DNA of 64,000 nt from Hymenobacter edaphi. GTDB lineage: Bacteria; Bacteroidota; Bacteroidia; Cytophagales; Hymenobacteraceae. The notes beneath the pieces are model-generated. The model saw only the letters and a program-made list of their open reading frames with translations, ran no database searches and was not told where the DNA came from. The stretch covers positions 558,001-622,000 of the forward strand of contig NZ_QHKM01000001.1 of NCBI RefSeq assembly GCF_003258365.1, in the 5' to 3' direction. Each line of letters starts with the position of its first letter. Position 1 is the first letter of the stretch. Position numbers and translations under genes: made by a program. Below, piece by piece: positions 9,016 through 16,209 of this stretch.

Positions 9016-12000
9016 TTACTGGTCGATGCGGAAGCCCAGGCCGAACTGGATCAGCGCAGCTTCCTCCACCGAGTGCTGCACCGATACCGACAGGGCGAAG
9101 GTTTCATACACCGGCGCGATGTAGAAGCCGCCGCCGTAGCCGCGGTGCCAACCGCCCGGCGCGTCGCCCTTGTAGTACACTTGGCCCTGGTCGTAGAAGC
9201 CGAACACGCCGTAGTAGAAGGGCAGGATGGAGGTGTTGGCGTAGCCCAGCGAGAGGCGCAGCTCCGTGTTCAGGTACAAGGAAGCGTCGCCGGTGAAGCG
9301 GTTGCGCACGTAGCCGCGCAGGCTCTGGCGCTGGCCCAGCTGGGTGAACTTGTAGAACGGAATTTCGTCGTCGGGGCCGTAGTTTTTGCCGCCGCCGCCC
9401 TTCACGGCCAAGGTTACCGGGATGCCCAGGCGGGCGGTGGCCAGGTACTCGGCAAAGGCTTCGGTGAGGCCGAAAGTGCGCTGCTGCTGATTCAGCTGGT
9501 GCCAGGTGGTGTGCTCCCCGTACAGGCGCACGCCCTTGCGGGCGAAGAGCTTCCGGTCCCGGAAGTCCAGGTCGACCACGGCCTTGCCGCCGAGCAGGCG
9601 CTGGAAATCGGTGTTGGGCACCAGGTCGGAGGGCGTGGGCTGGGCTTTCAGCTGGCCGATGTAGCTGCCCGCGGAAAAGTCGCTCTGGTACTGCTCGTAC
9701 ACCGGACCGATGCGCACCAGGCTCTTGCCGCGGAAGGCCCGCTCGAAGAAGGCTTCGGTCTGGTAGCCGCGGTACCGGGCGCGGTAGAACCGGTCGTCAT
9801 ACAGGTCGTCGTTCTTGCCGGTATTGTTGCCCAGCCCGAAGAAGTTGTAGAAGGGGAAGAAGTTGCCGTAGGTGGCGCGGGCGCCGAAGTCCCACTTGCC
9901 GATGAGGTAGCGCCAGCGCACGTTGCCGGTCAGCTGCCGGTTGCCGCCGGTGGTGTACTGCGCGTCGATGCCGTAGCGGACGCGGTAATCGGGCTTGCGG
10001 AAGCCCTGCTTCACCCAGTCAAAGCCCGCGGCCAGGCCGAAGCCGTCGTTCTGGTTGTAAATCAGGCCGCCGCGCGGGGCGTAGCCGTCGTACTCGAAGG
10101 CGTCGCGGTCGTAGCGGTTGATGCCCAGGGTAGTGGCGCGGCGGTCGGCGGTGCCGGGGCCGGCTTTCAGCTCGGTATTGGGCACGTCGTACACCTCGGT
10201 GCGGCCGCCCGTGGCGTTGTCGGCCACCACGTCGCCGCCCTCGCCGCCGATAATGCGCACGCGGATGCTGTTCTTGCCCTCCCCGCTGACGTTGAACACG
10301 TCCTTGCCGTCGAGACCGTAGAGGCGGATGTCGCGGGTTTCACCCTTCACGAAGGTGCGGTCGAAGAAGGGCTGGCCCTTGGCCGCGCCGTCGTCGTTTT
10401 TCTTGCTGACCTGCACGCGCACGTTGCCGTCGGGCAGGCGCTGCACGGTGAAGACCTCCGCCTTGTTGGAACCCACCACGTCCACGTCGCGGGCCAGCAT
10501 CAGGTAGTACTCGTCGATGGCCTGGGGTAGCTCCTGGATGCGGCTTTTCAGCTTGCGGTTGATGTCCTGGCCCGAAATGCCCTGGATTTCCTTGGGCAGC
10601 TGGGCCGTGGCCGAGTCGATGGCCGTGGGCGTGATGCGCCGCTGCAGGTACTGGCCGATCTGCTTCCAGTCTTCCCGCGTCAGGCTCTGGAGCAGGGCGC
10701 GGTCGAGGTGCCGGGCGGGCCAGTTCAGGCTTTCCAGGTCGTTGAACTTCAGCTGGAAATCCTCGATGCTGGGCACGGCCCACTCGCGGTTGGCAATCCA
10801 GGTCAGCGCCCCGTTCCAGAGCGTGAACGACTGGTCCCGGTCGCGGGGAATGGGCTGGAATACCGAGCCTTTGCCCTCCTTGTACTCGGCCCACTTCCAG
10901 TTGTCCTCGTGCTTGCCAAAGTCGGCCACCAGCATGTCGAAGGCGCGGGCGCGGCCCAGCTGCCGGGCGTCGACGCGGTTGTCGTGGTCCTTGTATAGCT
11001 GCCGGAACATGCTGAACGAGCGGCGCACGTTGTCGGCGCCGCCGAAGCCGGCAAGGTTGTCCTTTCGGTCCCAGGGGTCATCTTCCAGCGTGCCGAGCAG
11101 GCCGGCGTACCGCTCCCGGTAGGGGCCGAGCTGCTGGTTGTCGGGCAGCACGAACAGGCGCGGGCGGGCGTGCAGAATGTCGGTGCGGTCGAGCAGCGGG
11201 GAGATGACCAGGGCTGAGTAGGGGTGGGCCGTGGGCGTGATGTCGCGCAGAATGTCGGCCGCCACCGAGCCGCGCAGCTCCGGCGGCAGAATCTTGGTCA
11301 CGTCCTTATCGACCGAGCGGAAGGTGTACTCCGAGGAGTCGGCCGCAACCATCTTCAGCGAGGTGGTCTGGCGTCCGCCACCGCGGCCGGTGGGGCGCAG
11401 CCCGCCTTTTTCGGTGTTCAGGTCGAGCACCGGCACGGCCACCGGCTGCGTCCACGACGTGCGGTACACCGGCCCCACCATCGTTTTCTGCAGGCCGTGG
11501 GCGCGGTACTGCGGGCCGGGCGTCACGGTAGCCGTGGGGCCGCTGGGGGCGTCGGGCTTGGGCGCGGCCACGCCTCTCGGGGCCGCGGGGCAGTCGGGCA
11601 GGAAGGCGTTGGTGGGCACGTCCTGGCTAGCGGGCAGGCAGGCCGACTGAAACAGCGTGGCCGCAAAGGCCTCCTTCACCGCGTCATTGCTCTCAAAGCG
11701 CAGCATCACCGTCTTCACCGTACCGTCGGGGTAGTAGTCGAGGCGGGTATAGCCGGCGTCGGCTTCGTTGTAGAGCGAGCGGGCGTTGCTGCCCACCGGC
11801 TCGGTGTGGGCAAACGAGCCGCTGACGAGGTGGTAGTTTTTCTCGAATGGCGTGAGCTGCAGGCTGAAGTCGTGGGCGGCGGCGTAGATGACGCCGGGAT
11901 GCTCCTTCAGGGTGCTCAGCAGCGTTTTCTTGAACTCCTGGTAGCCCGGCGAAGCCATGTCGCGCGGGGTGCCCACGTTCTGCCGGTAAGCCGCGTTGAT

Positions 12001-12723
12001 GGTACCAAAGACCGGTGGCGAAAGGTGGCGCTTCAGGGGCTGAAAGCCGCCGTAGGTGCCGTTGCTGAGGGCCGGCTGGTGGCCCACCAGCAGCACGTTG
12101 CGCCCCTTGGTATCGTCGATGACGTCCTGAATCTGCTCCCGAAACTCCTCCGTCGACATGGTCTTGCAGTCGGTATCGGGAGCTTCGGGCCGGTCGAAGG
12201 GGTGCGAAAACCAGGGCGTGTTCAGCGCTACCAGGCGCACCAGCGGGGCCACGTCCACGATTTCGGGGCCGGGGCAGCCGTTGCTCGGGATGAAGGCGTT
12301 CTGCCCGCCCAGCTGCTGCTCGATGTATTTTTCCAGCCGCCGCACGCTTTTCTGCCCGTCGCGGCCGGAGTTGTTCCAGTCCTTGTCGCCGGGCACGAAG
12401 TAGATGCGGCCGCCCGGCAGGCCTTTCACCAGTGCCAGCAGCGCGTTGGCCCGGCTTTCCAGCCCGGCGCGGGTGGTGTCCTGCTTGTCGGACAGGCCCG
12501 CGTTGCCCACGATGTCGCCCAGGTGGACGACGGTAAAGGGCGTGGTTTCCTGCTCCAGGGTGCGGCGCAGGGCTTTCAGGCGGGCCTCGGGTACCGGGCC
12601 GGCGGTGTTGCCGAGCAGGTACACGTGGTGGGCCGGTGGGGTTGATTGGGCATGGGCGGGCAACGCTGCCGGCAGCAACAGACCCGCGGCAAGCAGCGGG
12701 CGGTAGAAATAGCTCATTGGCAA
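9016..12723 (-). CDS. Metallophosphoesterase-like / kinase-like / outer-membrane barrel fusion
   Basis: 1,235 residues with signal peptide (to about AHAQS). Residues ~30-330 resemble a calcineurin-like phosphoesterase (HLGDIVGNAG, VPGDKDW, LLVGHQP, AAAHDF), but the usual first GD motif reads LLGNTAG and the usual GNHD reads GDKD, so metal ligands are changed. A central region (~440-840) has a kinase-like pattern: ADFGKHEDNW followed by PRDRDQSF, reminiscent of atypical-kinase D...N and metal-binding loops (inference). The last ~400 residues alternate like a BamA/D15-type barrel and end in FGLGFRIDQ. Proteins of this overall type are common in Bacteroidota and of unknown function; periplasmic/outer-membrane location is expected. 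It overlaps nothing and lies 108 bp downstream of the sirtuin gene. Confidence 0.75.
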   Translation of the reverse strand: MPMSYFYRPLLAAGLLLPAALPAHAQSTPPAHHVYLLGNTAGPVPEARLKALRRTLEQETTPFTVVHLGDIVGNAGLSDKQDTTRAGLESRANALLALVKGLPGGRIYFVPGDKDWNNSGRDGQKSVRRLEKYIEQQLGGQNAFIPSNGCPGPEIVDVAPLVRLVALNTPWFSHPFDRPEAPDTDCKTMSTEEFREQIQDVIDDTKGRNVLLVGHQPALSNGTYGGFQPLKRHLSPPVFGTINAAYRQNVGTPRDMASPGYQEFKKTLLSTLKEHPGVIYAAAHDFSLQLTPFEKNYHLVSGSFAHTEPVGSNARSLYNEADAGYTRLDYYPDGTVKTVMLRFESNDAVKEAFAATLFQSACLPASQDVPTNAFLPDCPAAPRGVAAPKPDAPSGPTATVTPGPQYRAHGLQKTMVGPVYRTSWTQPVAVPVLDLNTEKGGLRPTGRGGGRQTTSLKMVAADSSEYTFRSVDKDVTKILPPELRGSVAADILRDITPTAHPYSALVISPLLDRTDILHARPRLFVLPDNQQLGPYRERYAGLLGTLEDDPWDRKDNLAGFGGADNVRRSFSMFRQLYKDHDNRVDARQLGRARAFDMLVADFGKHEDNWKWAEYKEGKGSVFQPIPRDRDQSFTLWNGALTWIANREWAVPSIEDFQLKFNDLESLNWPARHLDRALLQSLTREDWKQIGQYLQRRITPTAIDSATAQLPKEIQGISGQDINRKLKSRIQELPQAIDEYYLMLARDVDVVGSNKAEVFTVQRLPDGNVRVQVSKKNDDGAAKGQPFFDRTFVKGETRDIRLYGLDGKDVFNVSGEGKNSIRVRIIGGEGGDVVADNATGGRTEVYDVPNTELKAGPGTADRRATTLGINRYDRDAFEYDGYAPRGGLIYNQNDGFGLAAGFDWVKQGFRKPDYRVRYGIDAQYTTGGNRQLTGNVRWRYLIGKWDFGARATYGNFFPFYNFFGLGNNTGKNDDLYDDRFYRARYRGYQTEAFFERAFRGKSLVRIGPVYEQYQSDFSAGSYIGQLKAQPTPSDLVPNTDFQRLLGGKAVVDLDFRDRKLFARKGVRLYGEHTTWHQLNQQQRTFGLTEAFAEYLATARLGIPVTLAVKGGGGKNYGPDDEIPFYKFTQLGQRQSLRGYVRNRFTGDASLYLNTELRLSLGYANTSILPFYYGVFGFYDQGQVYYKGDAPGGWHRGYGGGFYIAPVYETFALSVSVQHSVEEAALIQFGLGFRIDQ

Positions 12724-12831
12724 GGAAGGTAGGACGGAAACCCGCCGGCTGCGGCACCGGCCGGGTATACCGTTATCCTACGCGAAAATCCCGTCCCGGG
12801 ATTAAAGCAGGCTTAATCTGCCCGGGCCGGG

Positions 12832-13524
12832 TTAGTGCTCCGCCTGCGCCAGCAGCTGCTGCACCACCCGCGGCACGCCCACCGTAGCCGGCTCGGCCAC
12901 CACCTGCACCCCGCGCCGCGAGGTGCCCGGCTGGCCCGGGTCGATAAGGTAGAGGGGCCGGCCGCTGGGCAGGTAGTGCAGCAGCCCGGCCGCCGGATAC
13001 ACCTGCAGCGACGTGCCCACCACCAGCATTACGTCGGCCGTGGCGCACTCTTCGGCCGCGCGCTCAATCAGCGGGACGGCCTCGCCGAACCACACGATGT
13101 TGGGCCGCAGCTGGTGGCCCCGCTCGCACACGTCGCCCATTTCGATGCGGTCTTGGTCGAGCGGGTACACCAGGTCTTCGTAGCGGGAGCTGCGGGCTTC
13201 GTTGAGCTTGCCGTGCAGATGGATGACGTGCCGGGAGCCGGCCCGCTCGTGCAGGTCGTCCACGTTCTGCGTGACGATGACCACCTCGTAGGCCTGTTCC
13301 AGCGCCACCAGGGCGCGGTGGCCGGCGTTGGGTTGGGCCTGCCGGGCGGCGGCGCGGCGCTGGTTGTAGAATTCCTGCACCAGCGCCGGGTTGCGGGCCC
13401 AGCCTTCGGGCGAGGCCACGTCCTCCACGCGGTGGTTTTCCCACAGGCCATCGGAAGCGCGGAAGGTAGCAATGCCGCTTTCGGCGGAAATACCGGCCCC
13501 GGTAAGCACAACGACTTTTTTCAT
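12832..13524 (-). CDS. cobB: Sir2-family NAD-dependent protein deacylase
   Basis: 230 residues. Sirtuins remove acyl groups from lysine using NAD. Visible motifs: NAD-binding GAGISAESGIATFR near the start, TQNVDDLHERAG, the catalytic histidine in HLHGKL (about 124), GTSLQVYPA and LIDPGQPG. FYNQRR carries a Tyr-x2-Arg pair as in SIRT5/CobB-like class III enzymes that prefer succinyl or malonyl groups. The structural zinc site looks lost: only the Cys in CERGHQL is seen where four are expected, a pattern known in some bacterial sirtuins. The product is cytosolic. Confidence 0.92.
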   Translation of the reverse strand: MKKVVVLTGAGISAESGIATFRASDGLWENHRVEDVASPEGWARNPALVQEFYNQRRAAARQAQPNAGHRALVALEQAYEVVIVTQNVDDLHERAGSRHVIHLHGKLNEARSSRYEDLVYPLDQDRIEMGDVCERGHQLRPNIVWFGEAVPLIERAAEECATADVMLVVGTSLQVYPAAGLLHYLPSGRPLYLIDPGQPGTSRRGVQVVAEPATVGVPRVVQQLLAQAEH

Positions 13525-13591
13525 AGCAGGCTATTCTACGAATACCGGAGAAAAAATGCAGGTAGACGCCTGTCTATCATATAGCACTACC

Positions 13592-13728
13592 TTCTACCCG
13601 CTCGGGTAGAAAGCAATAACAATCTGTTGCTCTGCTTCTACCCATAAGGTAGAAGCAGAGCAACAGATGAGCTATGTCTTCTACCATCCTGGGTAGAAGA
13701 GCAGACAAAATAACCTTGTGCTTCTACC
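13592..13728. repeat. Cluster of TTCTACC/GGTAGAA hairpins
   Basis: Three inverted repeats in the sirtuin-DUF4846 spacer: 13592-13600/13603-13611 (TTCTACCCG), 13622-13642/13648-13668 (perfect 21-bp arms, 5-nt loop CATAA) and 13679-13685/13692-13698 (TTCTACC), plus a single TTCTACC at 13722-13728. The 13525-13782 spacer otherwise has no gene. Confidence 0.8.
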
Positions 13729-13782
13729 TAAGCAAATGCGCGGTGGTGGACGCCGTTGGCCGCAGGTACGGCGGCCCTTTCG

Positions 13783-14595
13783 TTATTGCCAGCGCTTCAG
13801 CTGGTCGGCGCCGAATTCCCATTCGGGCGTGTCGAATACCCCGTTCGGGGCCGCCAGCCGAAACCAGGCGCCCAGTTGAGGCTCGGCCGTGTTGCGCAGC
13901 ACGTGCAGGTCTTGGGCGGGCATGTAGCTCTGGGCCAGCAGGGCGTAGCGGGCGTGAGTACCGGGGTGTTCAGCCACGTCGAGCACCGTCACGGCGTGGC
14001 CGGGCGAACCGCCCTGCACGAACACGTCGCCGGGCTGGGCCTGAGCCAGCGGCACCGGCCGTAGCTCCCGGCTCAGCGACAGGGTGCCGGCGTAAGTGAA
14101 AATCACGTCGAGGTAGCGGCGCAGGGCGGCGTGCGTGGGCGTTTCGGCCTGGCGCGGGGCCGGCACCACGTCCTCGCCCTGCACCCGAAAGCCCTGGCCC
14201 GCCACCCAGTCGCCAAACCAGATGTCGTGGCCGCTGGTCAGGTGAAAGTGGATGCTGCGGAAGCTGCGGGTAAACTGATACTCGGCCCGCAGGCGAATGG
14301 CCGCGTCGGCGCACTGCTGCAGGTCGCGCGCGCCGGTATCGATGTCGATAACGGCCGCGTGTACCGTTTGCGGGTTCTTCAGCCGGCCGTCGTGCAGCCG
14401 CACGGCGGTGCCGCGGGGGCGCAGCGGCAGGCCGCCCAGCCATTCGCCGAAGGAGCCGGGGGGCGCGGCCACGCGCCGGCAGCCGGCCGGCGGCGCAAAG
14501 CGCGCCCGCAAGGCGGCCTGGGAGTTGTAGGGCCGGCTAAGCCAGTCGTAGCGCGGCGCGGCGGCCAGCGAACCTAGGATAATCAATCTGCTCAT
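13783..14595 (-). CDS. DUF4846 family protein
   Basis: About 270 residues if started at the second of two adjacent Met codons (14595); an upstream start at 14619 is possible. I recognise the DUF4846 pattern, a Bacteroidota-enriched family without an established reaction. Visible signature segments are RLHDGRLKNPQTVHAAVIDIDTG (shortened here in description to its LHDGRLK and VIDID parts), the LRAEY and RSIHFHLTSG region, PGDVFVQGG followed by GHAVTVLDVA, and LLAQSYMPAQDLHVL with the tail FDTPEWEFG. The conserved GHAV histidine plus DVA suggests a peptidase-like or hydrolase fold (inference). A weak hydrophobic N-terminus (LIILGSLAAA) could be a signal sequence. Confidence 0.75.
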   Translation of the reverse strand: MSRLIILGSLAAAPRYDWLSRPYNSQAALRARFAPPAGCRRVAAPPGSFGEWLGGLPLRPRGTAVRLHDGRLKNPQTVHAAVIDIDTGARDLQQCADAAIRLRAEYQFTRSFRSIHFHLTSGHDIWFGDWVAGQGFRVQGEDVVPAPRQAETPTHAALRRYLDVIFTYAGTLSLSRELRPVPLAQAQPGDVFVQGGSPGHAVTVLDVAEHPGTHARYALLAQSYMPAQDLHVLRNTAEPQLGAWFRLAAPNGVFDTPEWEFGADQLKRWQ

Positions 14596-14756
14596 CATGT
14601 GCTCGTAGATAACCAGCAACGCGGTCCGGCCGCTTTTCTTGCGCCCGCCGGGCCGCCTGAGCTGCGTGGACAGCCAGCGAAACGAACGTTCTGCTCATCT
14701 AGCGTCCGTTTGCCGAACCGCAGAAAGGCGTAGCCAGGCATCTCTGCAAGCTCCCG

Positions 14757-15179
14757 TTACGGATTGCGTCGTACTTGCTCCACCGCATGCGGGCTCAACA
14801 AGCTTCGCTTAGAGGGAATAACAATCGTGAGCAGCCGCTCCTGCCCCTCAACTTTGGCGTAGATGTGCAGGCTGTCGTGGGTAAGCCAGTCGAATTTGAA
14901 TCCGGTGGGATGATAGGGGCCGCCTTGCTGACTATCAAAGGTTCCCAGTTCTTTTTCGTACCCCATCCCGAACCACGGGTCATACTCCAGCAGTACAGCG
15001 GTACGGTCATGATCATCCCGGAAGCCCAGGTTCTGCACCTCTACCCGAATCGACAGGGCCGCTTGCCCGGGCACCTGAGCCGTCCACTGCCGGGGAGAAC
15101 TGGCCAGGTAGAACAGGGCCCACAGGCCCAGGCCGACCACTAGAACGACAAGGCTGGCGACGGTTAGAGCGGAGCGCAT
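14757..15179 (-). CDS. Hypothetical protein with N-terminal membrane anchor
   Basis: 140 residues from the ATG at 15179. Residues 6-26 (SLVVLVVGLGLWALFYLA region) form one membrane helix, followed by a short periplasm-facing or cytoplasmic domain rich in aromatic residues (YDPWFGMGYEKELG, FKFDWLTHDSLHIYAK). I do not recognise a family. A longer version from 15248 is open but adds no hydrophobic or conserved features. It sits between the DUF4846 gene and the YgjP gene, all leftward, with spacers of about 150 bp and no shared overlap. Confidence 0.6.
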   Translation of the reverse strand: MRSALTVASLVVLVVGLGLWALFYLASSPRQWTAQVPGQAALSIRVEVQNLGFRDDHDRTAVLLEYDPWFGMGYEKELGTFDSQQGGPYHPTGFKFDWLTHDSLHIYAKVEGQERLLTIVIPSKRSLLSPHAVEQVRRNP

Positions 15180-15324
15180 GGGGAGGCTGGCGTTGGAAAT
15201 GAGGGGGTACGCATTCAATACAGCGCGGCGAATAGCCCCACGAAGCAACAGAGGGGTTGTGGTCGGCTCAGCATTCTATATCGCGTGTTGGCAACATTCC
15301 ACACGCTCTAATCGGCGGGGGCGC

Positions 15325-16056
15325 TCAATCCGCGTCGTCACCCGTGGGCTGGGGCTGACCCGGCACCGCTTGGTTCAGCCGCGCCTTGTGCTGCCGCCAG
15401 TCGGGCATAAACTGGTCCATCAGGCCCCAGAACCGGGCGTTGTGCAGCCGCTCGTGCAGGTGGGTCAGCTCGTGGACCAGCACGTAGTCCAGGCATTTCG
15501 GCGGCTTTTTGATCAGCTCCAGGCTCAGCCAGATGCGGCGGGCGCGGGTGTTGCAGGTGCCCCAGCGGGTGCGCATCTGCTTCACGCCCCAGGCCGCGGC
15601 CCGGGCGCCCACCACCGGCTCCCAGCGGGCCAGCAGGGCCGGCAGCTGCTCTTTCAGCCGGGCGCGGTACCAGCGGGCCAGCACCTGCTGCCGCTCGGCG
15701 GGCGTGCTGGCGGCCGGGGCATAAAGCTCCAGCAACCCGGTTTCCGGCAGCTCCACCCGGGGGCGGCCCTCCGTGGCGTGTACCCGCAGCTGGTGGGGGC
15801 GGCCCTGGTAGTAGTGCGTTTCGCCGGTGCTGTAGGTTAGCTCGGCTGGCGGCGCCTGGGTGGCAAAGCGCGCCCGGTGCTTCTCGATCCAGGCCCGCCG
15901 GGCCTCGATGAACGCGTGAATGTTGGCCTCGGGCAGGCGCAGCGGCGCGGCCACGCGCACCCGGCCGTGGGGCGGGTACACCGTCACGCGCAGGGTGCGA
16001 ATGGCCTTGCGCACCAGCTCCACTTCCAGCCCGGCAATCTGTACGGTCTTGCTCAT
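15325..16056 (-). CDS. YgjP/SprT-like M48-type metallopeptidase (DUF45)
   Basis: 243 residues from the ATG at 16056 (MSKTVQIAGLEVELVRK). Family signatures: MRTRWGTCNTRARRIWLSLEL, YVLVHELTHLHERLHNARFW with the HELxH zinc motif, and the trailing WRQHKARLN. The WGTC and HExxH segments are diagnostic of the YgjP-like group, predicted zinc metallopeptidases of the cytosol. A perfect TACTTTTG -7 box at 16144-16137 lies about 80 nt upstream and would exclude the earlier ATG at 16098 only weakly, since that ATG is downstream of it; the shorter start matches the family beginning better. Confidence 0.85.
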   Translation of the reverse strand: MSKTVQIAGLEVELVRKAIRTLRVTVYPPHGRVRVAAPLRLPEANIHAFIEARRAWIEKHRARFATQAPPAELTYSTGETHYYQGRPHQLRVHATEGRPRVELPETGLLELYAPAASTPAERQQVLARWYRARLKEQLPALLARWEPVVGARAAAWGVKQMRTRWGTCNTRARRIWLSLELIKKPPKCLDYVLVHELTHLHERLHNARFWGLMDQFMPDWRQHKARLNQAVPGQPQPTGDDAD

Positions 16057-16136
16057 TGCTATTGCTGCGGGCTGCGGCCGGGTTCGAAACACCTCCACCG
16101 GCTTCGTTTCCTGCTTCAGCGCCCGGCCGCAGCCCG

Positions 16137-16144
16137 CAAAAGTA
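16137..16144 (-). promoter_or_regulatory. -7 box upstream of the YgjP-like gene
   Basis: Perfect TACTTTTG on the minus strand, right after the topA terminator hairpin. No clear -33 element. Confidence 0.5.
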
Positions 16145-16151
16145 CGCCACG

Positions 16152-16190
16152 CAAAAGCCCCGCCGACGAGCTTGCGTCAGCGGGGCTTGC
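16152..16190 (-). terminator. topA terminator
   Basis: Nine-base-pair stem AAGCCCCGC/GCGGGGCTT followed on the minus strand by TTTTGC, 20 nt after the topA stop. Confidence 0.75.
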
Positions 16191-16209
16191 GAGATGAAAG
16201 CCGGACCGG

